Part shown: positions 11,469 to 23,719 of the stretch, in pieces
Layout: each line of letters starts with the position of its first letter
Numbering within the stretch: position 1 is the first letter of the stretch
Assembly (NCBI GenBank): GCA_028752905.1
Contig: JAQNBH010000014.1
Coordinates: 32,636,276-32,700,275 of the forward strand
Length of the DNA stretch: 64,000 bases
Source: Cladorhizidae sp. MBARI D1340-BT2
Lineage: Eukaryota; Porifera; Demospongiae; Poecilosclerida; Cladorhizidae
Reading direction: 5' to 3'
Notes under the pieces: generated by a model
Seen by the model: only the letters and a program-made list of their open reading frames with translations
Databases searched by the model: none
Told to the model about the DNA's origin: nothing
Made by a program: the position numbers and the translations under genes

Positions 11469-11856
11469 AGTTGGGACAACATCTGTGACCTCACAGCATT
11501 TAACAGCTTTGTTGCTAGGTGACAGCAAGTAAAGGGTTTTGTTGTGGCTGACACAAGGTGCATTTACCAACATCGAGTTGCCATGCAGACTCCACCCACC
11601 CTCATTGCTTGCATGCTCCCTAGTCTCACGAGGTGGGTTCCTTATTGATTCTTAGTGGACGCCAATGTGAGTTTCTCAGTAGTCTAACTGGCAAGAGTAT
11701 GTTTGTCATAAGTTTGCTCTGGGGACAATGAAGGGAAGACATCCAGGAAGCAGATGAACAACACTGGGATCCATGAAGGAAGGAAGACAGCTTCTCTACT
11801 AGCCTTTACCAGTCGAGTTCCTTCAGGTGGGTGCCTGGTTGACACGAGGAAGCCGA
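11469..11856. other. no gene seen
   Basis: Unique sequence. A strong-looking acceptor (TTATTGATTCTTAG) is followed 11 bases later by GTGAGT near 11642, too short to be a supported exon. Confidence 0.35.
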
Positions 11857-12025
11857 CTTAATCCACATCAACCTTGTGGATGCTGTCAACAGACTGGCTG
11901 CCAACTGCAACTCTTAATCCACATCAACCTTGTGGATGCTGTCAACAGAGAGACTGGCTGCCAGCTGCAACTCTTAATCCACATCAACCTTGTGGATGTT
12001 CTCAACAGGCTGGCTTCCAGCTGCT
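11857..12025. repeat. 56-60 bp tandem repeat, 3 copies
   Basis: Three units with core AATCCACATCAACCTTGTGG followed by ATGCTGTCAACAG; the second has a GAGA insertion and the third is diverged. Confidence 0.85.
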
Positions 12026-14261
12026 GCTATTGTCTCCTCTGTGTAATCCCTCTGTGTTGCTTCCTTGGGCTGTCTTCAACATGACAATGCAGTCAAGTGT
12101 AACATTCTGGTTGCTATAAAACAAGCTAAGAAGCTAGTCTATATTTCGCTGCCAGGTTATGTGGTGCCTGACATTGGCACTGCCATGCCACACATAGTAG
12201 TAGTACAATGACAGGTAGCAATTAAGCAGTGCATGCATGATAGTCCGTTACCTTGTAGTGCACACACCTTCATAGCTACATGTGTGCATGCATCAGAAAT
12301 CTCAGAGAAGGTTTAATTTGTTTAACCCCCTCTATTCTTGACCCCTGGTTGTGATGGTGATGTTTGATCATGATAATTATAGTGATAATAACTGATGATA
12401 GGTGCTGATGTTGATAAGAGGACTGGTATACAGTTACACACAAAGTTATCTCCGAGTACTGAATAACCCACACTATTGTCATTGCCTACTAGACTGAGGG
12501 GCACCTGTAATAACAACAGCTTTCATGCCATTGCTAGCCACACCTCAAGGTGGCGGAGGCAACCACACCTTCATACCTAGGCCTGCCTCCCTCACCATCA
12601 ATCAACTCAGTTACAACAAAGTGATTCCTCCAATCCCAGGAATGTTTTACTAGAGTGAACCCAGGAAGCAGCTGGTCATTACACCTTACCTGTTAATAGT
12701 TGTCAACTATTGTGTGTAAACATGCACACACACACACACACACATACACACGTTACATCCACATCCATGGACTAAAATATCAAATATCTGTACACTGGGA
12801 CCACCTGTGTTGCTCTCCACTTGAACAAGCTACATCAACACAACAATGGCATTTCCTTGACTTTGCAGCATCCCTAGTAGAGCTGGGATATTTTCGATGG
12901 ATGACAAACTGGACTGTTTGTGTGGTGAAATGTTCGTGGATTGCGTAGCGTATAGCACTCTACTGCACTTGTTCGTGGATTAGATTCCAGCTGTGAGAAC
13001 CGCGAATATTAAACCATGCTACAGTTACCCCTCTAGGTGTTAGACATATCCAGTTGCTTGGCAACCTGTTCCTCATCCAACCTTCAACAAGGGGAAGGAG
13101 GGGGAAATGGGAACTTGAGAGCCAGACAAGAACACGATTGGCAGTTTAGAGAACTTTAAGTCATCTTGTCTCCTTGAAGCTCTTAAAGGTGTCTCTCTGT
13201 TTCTATAAGCTCCATTGTGGAATCTGCCAATGGTGTCCAAAAAAGGTGACTGAATCACACTTTAGTTATACCTAATTAGCAAAATCTGATAATGAGCTCT
13301 TGCAACACAAAGAAAGTCAAAGAGTTTGTGTGTTTCCGGTGCATGCAGCTGAAGTAGAATTGTTTAGCACCTGGTGGCAGTGGGTTTGTAATTAAAACCA
13401 TCCCAAGGTATATTAATATTACGGTAGGGAAACTGTCGAGGGGAATTTTTAGCCGTTCTCTTTTGAGGTCGGACATTTTCTAGGACATTTTCTGAACTAC
13501 AGGTGCGTACAAGATTCTAACTCAAACAGAACCCGGCTCCCACCAATGCAATTATGATGTAATATATAACCGTATCTGCCATATTGCTATCAAGCCTCAT
13601 GCTCAGTACTGTCAAATCCAATTAGGGAATAGCCTGAGGTGTCAACCCGTCCCCCAGGGACTACCCAATAGACACTATTTTGTTTATCAGAAGTGTTAGT
13701 TGGTGTTAAATGTTGCTCTTTTGCCAAACACATTTGAACTCCCTCATCCAAACCTCCCACATCCAGGCACGGATCTCTACTAGCCATCCTCACATCACAA
13801 TTGTGTTCTGTGTATTATGATCCCTGAGGTCATGCAAGCATGACTCATTTTGACTGAAGTGCAGTCCAGTTTCTTGTCGACAGACAGCAATTCTTTCTTA
13901 GATTCTGTATTTTCTTGTTTATAACTATGTCTGCAACAAGATATGCTGCAAAGAGATTCACCCACAGGCCAATTCTTTCTCGAGAGCCGAGGGATTCAGC
14001 TTGTACAAGATGTCTGAGACAAGAACAACACAGAAGGCTTCCAGCAAAATTGCTGATGAGAGTGAAGGGGAGGAGGCCATGGAAGACAAGCATCATCAGT
14101 CATGGCCGGTGATGCTTTTAATCCCGTAGAGATCTCACTGCTGTGGCTTGATATGTTCTTGTGAAAAAATGGTGCAACACTGCAGCTTGGATGACAGGAA
14201 TCACTGAAGCAAGCCTCTCTTTTAAAACAACCAAATGAGTGTTTCTCACTGCTCCCAGTCA
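12026..14261. other. no gene seen in 2.2 kb
   Basis: Unique, moderately AT-rich sequence with a CA microsatellite at 12722-12744. ORFs of 60-85 codons on both strands (for example at 13845-14112) have no recognisable domain and no paired splice sites. Confidence 0.4.
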
Positions 14262-15064
14262 GTACACATGTGCAGTATATACATGTACTATGTGCTGTGT
14301 GTACAGGTACTGTGTGCAGTGTGTACAGGTACTGTGTGCTGTGTGTACAGGTGCTATGTGCAGTGTGTACAGGTGCTATGTGCTGTGTGTACAGGTGCTG
14401 TGTGCAGTGTGTACAGGTGCTATGTGCAGTGTGTACATGTACTATGTGCAGTGTGTACATGTGCAGTGTGTACAGGTGCTATGTGCAGTGTGTACAGGTG
14501 CTATGTGCAGTGTGTACAGGTGCTATGTGCAGTGTGTACAGGTGCTATGTGCAGTGTGTAGAGGTGCTATGTGCAGTGTGTACAGGTGCTATGTGCAGTG
14601 TGTACAGGTGCTGTGTGCAGTGTGTACATGTGTAGTGTGTACAGGTGCTGTGTGCAGTGTGTACAGGTGCTATGTGCAGTGTGTACAGGTGCTATGTGCA
14701 GTGTGTACAGGTGCTATGTGCAGTGTGTACAGGTGCTGTGTACAGGTGCTATGTGCAGTGTGTACAGGTGCTATGTGCTGTGTGTACAGGTGCTATGTGC
14801 AGTGTGTACATGTGCAGTGTGTGCAGGTACTATGTGCAGTGTGTACAGGTGCTATGTGCAGTGTGTACAGGTGCTGTGTGCAGTGTGTACAGGTGCTATG
14901 TGCTGTGTGTACAGGTGCTATGTGCAGTGTGTACATGTGCAGTGTGTGCAGGTGCTATGTGCAGTGTGTACAGGTGCTGTGTGCAGTGTGTACAGGTGCT
15001 ATGTGCAGTGTGTACAGGTGCTATGTGCAGTGTGTACATGTGCAGTGTGTGCAGGTACTATGTG
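14262..15064. repeat. 22 bp minisatellite, about 36 copies
   Basis: Units TACAGGTGCTATGTGCAGTG(TG) recur every 22 bp, with internal variants (TACATGTGCAGTG, TGTGTGCAGGTAC). Since 22 = 7x3+1 and the unit has no forward stop, every forward frame is open and encodes the same 22-residue Cys/Val/Tyr-rich periodic peptide, giving ORFs up to 290 codons that are not genes. Confidence 0.95.
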
Positions 15065-15844
15065 CTAGTTTCACTAGCCACACTCAATATGATCACCAGA
15101 TTCAGATGTGATGATCACGCATAAGGGAGAATTCCGTGAAATTCCTGGCAGTGCTTGTCTAGCTAGCATTTTCATGGTTTATTTTCCTGTTTCATAAGTC
15201 ACATGACTTAGCCATTGGAGTTTTGATGAAGTAACAATTGGTTTTTACTGCAAGATCCTGAGCCAAAGTGGCAGGATACTGGATATCCTGAGCCAAAGTG
15301 GCAGCTGGGGATATCCTGAGCTCAAATGTAAGCAGTAGCCCAGCCCTGGCCCTGACCATAGCCATTAATCTATATAATGCACATCCATATAAACCACTCC
15401 CATGATGGTGGCTACAGCATCTCTGCACAAACAACAATAGTTCCACCATCTTTCACACCTTCAGTACTACCTTGTGCCACGCTTAGCTGCCCTCTCTTGT
15501 TCATCACCCAACCCCTGCACGCACCAATCACACTTCTGGCAGCATGACCTACCACAAGTCTAATTTCAAAAACTGTGGCAAATTAGGACAAAATGCCCTC
15601 TGGTATTTCACTCTTTTACCATGCATGTTCCGAGCATGAGAGCCTGGCAGTGAGACTCGTCGGAGTGCCGATGATTGAATTCAAAGGTAGGACCATGACC
15701 TTAGACGAGGTTTGCATGGCAACTCCATTTGGCATCCTTAACAGATGTCAACTTCAGAAGCAGACAGTGTTTAGACTGTTTAGTTAACAATAAGCATCCT
15801 AGTGATTGCCACGGTGACATTAGTAGCAAGTAATCAGGGGGTTA
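15065..15844. other. no gene seen
   Basis: Unique sequence with a small duplication (GGATATCCTGAGC..., about 15257-15325). Nothing gene-like supported. Confidence 0.35.
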
Positions 15845-16022
15845 TATGTGGCTATGGTAGGATGGGTCTAGTATGCGGCTTGATTAGTGGCTATGGTAGG
15901 ATGGGTCTAGTATGCGGCTTGATTAGTGGCTATGGTAGGATGGGTCTAGTATGCATACTACAGAGGCTTGATTAGTGGCTATGGTAGGATGGGTTTAGTA
16001 TGCACACTACAGAGGCTTGATT
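15845..16022. repeat. 39-53 bp tandem repeat, 4 copies
   Basis: Units with core GTGGCTATGGTAGGATGGGT; the last two copies carry an extra ACTACAGAG segment. Confidence 0.85.
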
Positions 16023-16231
16023 AGATTGTGCGTAATTGAATGACTTCGTGTGCTACTTGGCTGTGCATAATCTTCAAGGACTCACGCCAATTAGCTACTA
16101 TAGCTTGAGGCATACAATACTGGCACGAGTGGGATAGATCACCAGATCTCTGTCAGGTGACTCTGTTTGTGTGGCTTTTCATTGTCGACCAGTTCCTTCC
16201 ATCATTACAACCTTCTTTTTTTTGTCTGCAC

Positions 16232-16400
16232 ACTGGCTGTTGTCAGCCCTGACTTGCAGTGGTGATGGCAAGTGTTGCACTGGCTGCTACCAGCCATGAC
16301 TTGCAGCGGTGATAGCAAGTGCTGCACTGGCTGTTTACCACCCCTGACTTGCAGTGGTGATGGCAAGTGCTGCACTGGCTGCTACCAGCCCTGACTGGCA
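16232..16400. repeat. about 58 bp tandem repeat, 3 copies
   Basis: Repeated CTGACTTGCAGTGGTGATGG / CACTGGCTGCTACCAGCC units with scattered substitutions. Between 16023 and 16231 there is unique sequence with no gene seen. Confidence 0.8.
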
Positions 16401-16479
16401 CATAGCAAGTAGTTATAAATGGGCGTAAGTGATCTTGTCAAGAGCTCGAGTTTTCTAGGACATGGTCTATTCCTGATTG

Positions 16480-16502
16480 TGTGTATGTGTGTGTATATAT
16501 GT

Positions 16503-16537
<35 letters not shown>

Positions 16538-16823
16538 GTACTTATGTGCATGCATGCATAAGCTCTTTTGATCTATGTCTGGCTGTGAATGTCTGGCTGT
16601 GATTGGTGGGCATCTGAGGATGGAGGACTCACTGCCAGGATTCCCTTTGTTGCTTATCGTACATGATTTGTATACTTGTTAGTACTCCTTGAATGTTGTG
16701 CTGACTTGCTCCTTCCCTTCTCCTCCTCCTCCCCTTCTCCTCTTCCCCTTCTACTTCTTCCCTTCTCCTCCTTCCCTTCTCCTCCTCCTCTCCTTCTCTT
16801 CTCCTCCTCCCCTCTCCTGTCAG
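16480..16823. repeat. TG microsatellite and long polypyrimidine tract before exon
   Basis: TG/TA dinucleotides at 16482-16550, then from about 16710 to 16818 an almost pure C/T stretch of CTCCTTC/CTTCCC type that runs into the acceptor CTCTCCTGTCAG at 16812-16823. The tract is the upstream intron end of the receptor's first visible exon; it is much longer than a normal polypyrimidine tract. Confidence 0.8.
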
Positions 16824-16898
16824 GATGATTAGCAACTCCCCGGAATTGAAGACTATTAGTGTGCAGGGGCTGCAGCAGTTCCCCAACTTGAGAGGATT
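16824..16898 (+). CDS. LGR receptor, LRR exon a (75 nt)
   Basis: First visible exon of the glycoprotein-hormone-receptor-like gene. It begins after CCTGTCAG and ends at GATT|GTAAGT. It starts with the third base of a codon (phase 2) and encodes a 24-25 residue leucine-rich repeat, ISNSPELKTISVQGLQQF then PNLRGL, with the LxxL spacing of this receptor family. It joins in frame to the exon at 22497: TT plus G makes the closing Leu. Vertebrate receptors of this family also have LRR exons of about 69-78 nt with the same phase. Exons before this one (signal peptide, N-terminal cap, first repeats) were not found. Confidence 0.85.
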
Positions 16899-16939
16899 GT
16901 AAGTTGCTCCCATACCTGCAGCTACACTCACTCACCTCT

Positions 16940-17740
16940 TCGTATGTGTGTATATATGTGTGTATGCATGTACATGTATATGTGTATGTATGTGTGGTGT
17001 ATGTTGTATGCATGTACATGTATATGTGTATGTATGTGCGTGTGTATGTTGTATGCATGTACATGTATATGTGTATGTATGTGTGTGTATGTTGTATGCA
17101 TGTACATGTGTATGTATGTGTGTGTGTATGTTGTATGCATGTACATGTATATGTGTATGTATGTGTGTGTGTATGTTGTATGCATGAACATGTATGTGTG
17201 TGTGTATGTTGTATGTGCATGTACATGTATATGTATGTGTGTATGTTGTATGCATGTACATGTGTATGTATGTGTGTGTGTATGTTGTATGCATGAACAT
17301 GTATGTGTGTATGTATGTGTGTGTGTATGTTGTATGCATGTACATGTATATGTGTATGTATGTGTGTGTGTATGTTGTATGCATGTACATGTATATGTGT
17401 ATGTATGTGTGTATGTATGTTGTATGCATGTACATGTATATGTGTATTATGTGTGTGTGTATGTTGTATGCATGTACATGTATATGTGTATGTATGTGTG
17501 TGTGTATGTTGTATGCATGTACATGTATATGTGTATGTATGTGTGTGTGTATGTTGTATGCATGTACATGTATATGTGTATGTATGTGTGTGTGTATGTT
17601 GTATGCATGTACATGTATATGTGTATGTATGTGTGTGTGTATGTTGTATGCATGTACATGTATATGTGTATGTGTGTGTGTATGTTGTATGCATGTACAT
17701 GTACATGTGTATGTATGTGTGTTTGTGTGTTCAGTGCATG
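16940..17740. repeat. 44-46 bp TG/TA minisatellite, about 17 copies
   Basis: Units with core GTTGTATGCATGTACATGTA followed by TATGTGTATGTATGTG. The array starts about 40 bp after the exon a donor. Long ORFs on both strands (up to 350 codons, rich in H/T/Y/I or C/V/Y/M) are artefacts. TATGCATGTACATG is nearly self-complementary, so each unit can form a small hairpin. Confidence 0.93.
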
Positions 17741-18060
17741 TGCAGTGCATAAAATAAACTGCATAAAATAACAGGAAAAAGATGGTCGGACATTTGTCAT
17801 ATCAATTGCAATTTTTTTTGATAGGCCACTAGTCTAGATTGCTCAGACAAATATTCATTCATTTTTTTGGTGTAGTAATCTACCTCATAGAGGCCAAAAT
17901 AGACTTGACGTGTTTGATTCCGGTGCAGAATCCACTGAGTGTGTGGACCCTCCGTGGAATTCATAATGGTGTTAAAATTAATGGGAGAGGCTTCATTGCT
18001 ATGTCTCGTTCAGAGCCGTAGCATTCAAGCAGTAAGTCAGCTTTGTGGATTCCAAGAACT
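17741..18060. other. no gene seen
   Basis: Intron sequence of the receptor. An open stretch after GTGCAG at about 17927 encodes no LRR and was not accepted as an exon. Confidence 0.4.
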
Positions 18061-19712
18061 AAACCAGTATCCAGTCAAGCAGCCAGTGAGCTGTGGTGAT
18101 GTAGAGAGCTACTGCAGTCAAGCAGCCAGTGAGCTGTGGTGATGTAGAGAGCTACTGCAGTCAAGCAGCCAGTGAGCTGTGGTGATGTAGAGAGCTACTG
18201 CAGTCAAGCAGCCAGTGAGCTGTGGTGATGTAGAGACTACTGCAGTCAAGCGGCCAGTGAGCTGTGGTGATGTAGAGAGCTACTGCAGTCAAGCAGCCAG
18301 TGAGCTGTGGTGATGTAGAGACTACTGCAGTCAAGCAGCCAGTGAGCTGTGGTGATGTAGAGAGCTACCGCAGTCAAGCAGCCAGTGAGCTGTGGTGATG
18401 TAGAGACTACTGCAGTCAACCAGCCAGTGAGCTGTGGTGATGTAGAGAGCTACTGCAGTCAAGCAGCCAGTGAGCTGTGGTGATGTAGAGAGCTACTGCA
18501 GTCAAGCAGCCAGTGAGCTGTGGTGATGTAGAGACTACTGCAGTCAACCAGCCAGTGAGCTGTGGTGATGTAGAGAGCTACTGCAGTCAAGCAGCCAGTG
18601 AGCTGTGGTGATGTAGAGAGCTACTGCAGTCAAGCAGCCAGTGAGCTGTGGTGATGTAGAGAGCTACTGCAGTCAAGCAGCCAGTGAGCTGTGGTGATGT
18701 AGAGACTACTGCAGTCAAGCGGCCAGTGAGCTGTGGTGATGTAGAGAGCTACTGCAGTCAAGCAGCCAGTGAGCTGTGGTGATGTAGAGAGCTACTGCAG
18801 TCAAGCAGCCAGTGAGCTGTGGTGATGTAGAGACTACTGCAGTCAACCAGCCAGTGAGCTGTGGTGATGTAGAGAGCTACTGCAGTCAAGCAGCCAGTGA
18901 GCTGTGGTGATGTAGAGACTACTGCAGTCAACCAGCCAGTGAGCTGTGGTGATGTAGAGAGCTACTGCAGTCAAGCAGCCAGTGAGCTGTGGTGATGTAG
19001 AGAGCTACTGCAGTCAAGCAGCCAGTGAGCTGTGGTGATGTAGAGACTACTGCAGTCAACCAGCCAGTGAGCTGTGGTGATGTAGAGAGCTACTGCAGTC
19101 AAGCAGCCAGTGAGCTGTGGTGATGTAGAGACTACTGCAGTCAAGCAGCCAGTGAGCTGTGGTGATGTAGAGAGCTACTGCAGTCAAGCAGCCAGTGAGC
19201 TGTGGTGATGTAGAGGGCTACTGCAGTCAAGCAGCCAGTGAGGTGTGGTGATGTAGAGACTACTGCAGTCAAGCAGCAAGTGAGCTGTGGTGATGTAGAG
19301 ACTACTGCAGTCAACCAGCCAGTGAGCTGTGGTGATGTAGAGAGCTACTGCAGTCAAGCAGCCAGTGAGCTGTGGTGATGTAGAGAGCTACTGCAGTCAA
19401 GCAGCCAGTGAGCTGTGGTGATGTAGAGGGCTACTGCAGTCAAGCAGCCAGTGAGGTGTGGTGATGTAGAGACTACTGCAGTCAAGCAGCAAGTGAGCTG
19501 TGGTGATGTAGAGACTACTGCAGTCAACCAGCCAGTGAGCTGTGGTGATGTAGAGAGCTACTGCAGTCAAGCAGCCAGTGAGCTTTGGTGATGTAGAGAG
19601 CTACTGCAGTCAAGCAGCCAGTGAGGTGTGGTGATGTAGAGACTACTGCAGTCAAGCAGCAAGTGAGGTGTGGTGATGTAGAGACTACTGCAGTCAAGCA
19701 GCAAGTGATGAT
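18061..19712. repeat. 41-43 bp minisatellite, about 39 copies
   Basis: Units with core CAGTCAAGCAGCCAGTGAGC then TGTGGTGATGTAGAG; the 41 bp form has GAGACTACTG where the 43 bp form has GAGAGCTACTG plus one base. The two length classes alternate in recurring patterns, with CAAGCAGC/CAACCAGC sub-variants, showing higher-order duplication. It lies in the receptor intron. Confidence 0.95.
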
Positions 19713-19846
19713 GAAGCCACTCCAGGTGAGCTGTTCTCCATCTGAAGCATTTCCAATCGAGGGCACAGTCGCAGCAAGTGATGATGAAGCCACTCCAGGT
19801 GAGCTGTTCTCCATCTGAAGCATTTCCAATCGAGGGCACAGTCATC
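19698..19846. repeat. 72 bp duplication
   Basis: Two copies of a segment beginning GCAAGTGATGATGAAGCCAC and ending GAGGGCACAGTC follow directly on the 43 bp array. Confidence 0.85.
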
Positions 19847-20029
19847 GGAGGTGATAACTGAACGTTCATACAGCCGTGCCAATGTCAAGAGCGACTCGGA
19901 TCGATCCTTCGGTAACTGTTTCGATGTCTACAGCTGCTGGAAATCGATACTCATATATGCTGTTGAGGGTATGGTGATCTGATAACTAAGAAAGGTCTTT
20001 GACCTTTGACTAACTAACCCCATCAGGAA

Positions 20030-21962
20030 TAACTAGATGCTCTAGCATTCACCAGGAATAATGACTAGATGCTCTAAGGAATAATGACTAGATGCTCTAT
20101 CCTTCATCAAAAATAATGACTAGATGCTCTAGCCTTCATCAGCAATAATGACTAGATGCTCTAAGGAATAATGACTAGATGCTCTAGCCTTCATCAGGAA
20201 TAATGACTAGATGCTTTAGCCTTCATCAGGAATAATGACTAGATGCTCTATCCTTCATCAAAAATAATGACTAGATGCTCTAGCCTTCATCAGCAATAAT
20301 GACTAGATGCTCTAGCCTTCACCAGGAATAATGACTAGATGCTCTAGCCTTCATCAGGAATAATGACTAGATGCTCTAACCTTCATCAGGAATAATGACT
20401 AGATGCTCTAGCATCATGAGGAATAATGACTAGATGCTCTAGCCTTCATCAGGAATAATTGCTAGATGCTCTAGCCTTCATCAGGAATAATGGCTAGATG
20501 CTCTAGCCTTCATCAGGAATAATGACTAGATGCTCTAACCTTCATCAAAAATAATGACTAGATGCTCTAGCCTTCATCAGGAATAATGACTAGATGCTCT
20601 ATCCTTCATCAAAAATAATGACTAGATGCTCTAGCCTTCACCAGGAATAATGACTAGATGCTCTAGCCTTCATCAGGAATAATGACTAGATGCTCTAGCC
20701 TTCACCAGGAATAATGACTAGATGCTCAGGCCTACATCAGGAATAATGACTAGATGCTCTATCCTTTATCAAAAATAATGACTAGATGCTCTAGCCTTCG
20801 TCAGCAATAATGACTAGATGCTCTAGCCTTCACCAGGAATAATGACTAGATGCTCTAGCCTTCATCAGGAATAATGACTAGATGCTTTAGCCTTCATCAG
20901 AAATAATGACTAGATGCTCTAGTATTCACCAGGAATAATGACTAGATGCTCTAGCCTTCACCAGGAATAATGACTAGATGCTCTAGCATTCACCAGGAAT
21001 AATGACTAGATGCTCTAGCCTTCATCAGAAATAATGACTAGATGCTCTAGTATTCACCAGGAATAATGACTAGATGCTCTAGCCTTCATCAGAAATAATG
21101 ACTAGATGCTCTAGCATTCATCAGGAATAATGACTAGATGCTCTAGCCTTCATCAGGAATAATGACTAGATGCTCTAGCCTTCATCAGAAATAATGACTA
21201 GATGCTCTAGCCTTCACCAGGAATAATGACTAGATGCTGTAAATAATGACTAGATGCTCTAGCATTTATTAGGAATAATGACTAGATGCTCTAGCCTTCA
21301 TCAGGAATAATGACTAGATGCTCTAGCCTTCATCAGCAATAATGTCTAGCCTTCATCAGGAATAATGACTAGATGCTCTAGCCTCCATCAGGAATAATGA
21401 CTAGATGCTCTATCCTTCATAAAAAATAATGACTAGATGCTCTAGCCTCCATCAGGAATAATGACTAGATGCTCTAGCCTTCGTCAGCAATAATGACTAG
21501 ATGCTCTAGCCTTCACCAGGAATAATGACTAGATGCTCTAGCCTTCATCAGGAATAATGACTAGATGCTCTAGCCTTCATCAGGAATAATGACTAGATGC
21601 TCTAGCCTTCATCAGAAATAATGACTAGATGCTCTAGCATTCATCAGGAATAATGACTAGATGCTCTAGCCTTCATCAGAAATAATGACTAGATGCTCTA
21701 GTATTCACCAGGAATAATGACTAGATGCTCTAGCCTTCATCAGGAATAATGACTAGATGCTCTAGCCTTCATCAGAAATAATGACTAGATGCTCTAGCAT
21801 TCATCAGGAATAATGACTAGATGCTCTAGCCTTCACCAGGAATAATGACTAGATGCTGTAGCCTCCATCAGAAATAATGACTAGATGCTCTAGCATTCAT
21901 TAGGAATAATCTCTAGCCTTCATCAGGAATAATGACTAGATGCTCTAGCCTTCATAGGAATA
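20030..21962. repeat. 32 bp minisatellite, about 58-60 copies
   Basis: Units AGGAATAATGACTAGATGCT(CTAGCCTTCATC) recur every 32 bp over 1.9 kb. Variants (CACC/CATC, AAAAATAAT, AGCAATAAT, CATTCA) are spread through the array in recurring blocks. It contains many stops, hence no ORFs. It lies inside the receptor intron between exons a and b. Confidence 0.95.
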
Positions 21963-21989
21963 AGTTGTCTTGCTTGATAAATTGGTCAG

Positions 21990-22395
21990 AAATTGGCCGA
22001 TGTCCTGCAATTTTGTGCTCCGTGTGTATTATGCATGTGTATGTATGTAGTATATGTATGAGTGTATGCATTTGTATGTGTGTGTATGTATGTGTATATG
22101 TATGAGTTTATTACATGTATGTGTATATGTGCATGTATGTAGTATATGTTTGAGTGCATGTACATGTATGTGTATGTATGTATGTGCATTACATGTATGT
22201 ATATGTATGTATATGTGCATGTATGTAGTATATGTTTGAGTACATGTATGTATGTCTGTGTATTACATGTATATGTGCATGCATGTAGTATATGTATGAG
22301 TACATGTATGTGTATGTATGTCTATGTGCATATATATGTATTGTGTGTATGTATGTATGTATGCTGTGTATGTATGTGTGCGTGCATGTTCATCA
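21990..22395. repeat. TG/TA-rich microsatellite region
   Basis: Degenerate TGTATG/TGCATG repeats with intermittent GAGT and TACATG motifs, similar in texture to the 16.9-17.7 kb array but without a stable monomer. Confidence 0.85.
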
Positions 22396-22496
22396 TTTTG
22401 GAAGCTCTTCGGTTGTTGTTGTTATATAATTGTTGTTGTTGTTCTGTATTTTGTCTTTAGCACTTATTACTGCAGCAATATTATTTATTTGTGTAG

Positions 22497-22568
22497 GATA
22501 ATTAGAGAGACAGGTCTCAACCACATAGCACCTCAGGCCTTGGACAAGCTTACTAAACTTGTCTATCT
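22497..22568 (+). CDS. LGR receptor, LRR exon b (72 nt)
   Basis: Acceptor TTATTTGTGTAG, donor ATCT|GTAAGT. Phase 2 at both ends. It encodes one 24-residue repeat, IIRETGLNHIAPQALDKL then TKLVYL, with the xxLxxIxPxAxxxLxxLxxL pattern of the glycoprotein-hormone receptors. It corresponds by position and sequence style to the repeat just before the short 'MFP' repeat in vertebrate thyrotropin/gonadotropin receptors. Confidence 0.9.
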
Positions 22569-22845
22569 GTAAGTTCTACTCTACACACATACATACACAC
22601 TGTATTGGCTGGTGGAAGAGTGTGCTAATGCAGTTGACAATAGTAAGCAGGCATGACTGGAGAGGCCAGAGACAACTCTTTCATGCCAGCAGCAGAGCAG
22701 CTGAAGCAACAACTTACCTGAGAGACCTGTTTGTTCAACTGTGTCATTATCTTGTGAAGAGTGTTTATAGTTCAGAGTATTTCAGAGTTCGCTACCAAAG
22801 GCCACCTGGAAGTAGCAAAGCTGTACTAGGATATAGAAGGCAGCA

Positions 22846-22940
22846 GTGGGCAGGCTGGCAGTGGGCAGGCTGGCAGTGGGCAGGCTGGCAGTGGGCAGGC
22901 TGGCAGTGATCAGGCTGGCAGTGGGCAGGCTGGCAGTGGG
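22846..22940. repeat. 15 bp tandem repeat, 6-7 copies
   Basis: GTGGGCAGGCTGGCA units inside the receptor intron; one copy reads GTGATCAGGCTGGCA. Poly-T/TTG and a run of 9 G follow at about 22958-23008. Confidence 0.9.
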
Positions 22941-23269
22941 CCATGACTATTGTTTGTTCTTTTTTTGTTTTGTTGTTGTTGTGTTGTTGTTGTTTTTTTG
23001 GGGGGGGGCATTTATCAGGGTTGCCAAATTGGTGTTGCTTCATTTTGGCAGCTGCATACCCCTTGCCCTTTATCTGTAACCTAGCAACTAGTTACGACCT
23101 ATGGCTTATTCTTGTGTGCAGTGTGGGCAGTCTCCAGGCATGTAGTAGCACACACATGTACAGCCACACCCTCTCCTAGGACATGCCGAGATTCCAAGAA
23201 TTCTTAGGATATTCCTAGTGGATGTGGTGACTGCACAGCAGGGATCCTGGAATCAGTGTTGGAGCTAGG

Positions 23270-23465
23270 GCTGGGGATATTCTAGGGCTAGGGCTATTTT
23301 TTGGACACAATGGCTATTTTCGGACTATGGGTATTCTGGAACTAGAGCTATTATAAGATTAGTGCTATTCTAGGATTAAGGCTAGAACTAGGGCTATTCT
23401 AGGACTAAGGCTTGAGCTATGCTATTCTAGACTAGGGCTATTCTAGAGCCAGGGATATCCCGGGA
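23270..23465. repeat. irregular CTAGGGCTATT repeat
   Basis: About ten irregular occurrences of CTAGGGCTATTCTAGGAC-like segments. No fixed period. Confidence 0.7.
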
Positions 23466-23719
23466 TATAGTCCAAGAAAAAGGTTTGGTGGTAAGGAGAG
23501 TGGGAGGAAGGTAAGGTCTTGCAATAAGGTCCACTTCCACGGGTAAGCCAAATGAGGAGAGTGAAAATGTGATGATGTATTGGAAGGCTATCCACACCTT
23601 ACCACATGTATAAATATTTTACAAACAACAGGAACACGAGTTGCTTTTGTCTTGTATCCGCTTGTTGCTAACACTGTGAGGTTGACAGCGTTCATCTTGC
23701 TCTCTCTCTCCCTCTACAG

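Noticed and set aside
14239..15111. Open frame of 290 codons, Cys/Val/Tyr rich
   Set aside because: Translation of the 22 bp array; the other two forward frames are open too and give the same periodic peptide.
16654..17750. Open frames of 270-350 codons on both strands
   Set aside because: TG/TA minisatellite and C/T tract translations (His/Thr/Tyr or Cys/Val), and the region covers a splice acceptor of the receptor.
17927..18020. Possible receptor exon after GTGCAG
   Set aside because: The open frame (NPLSVWTLRGIHNG...) has no LRR pattern and does not fit the phase 2 rule.
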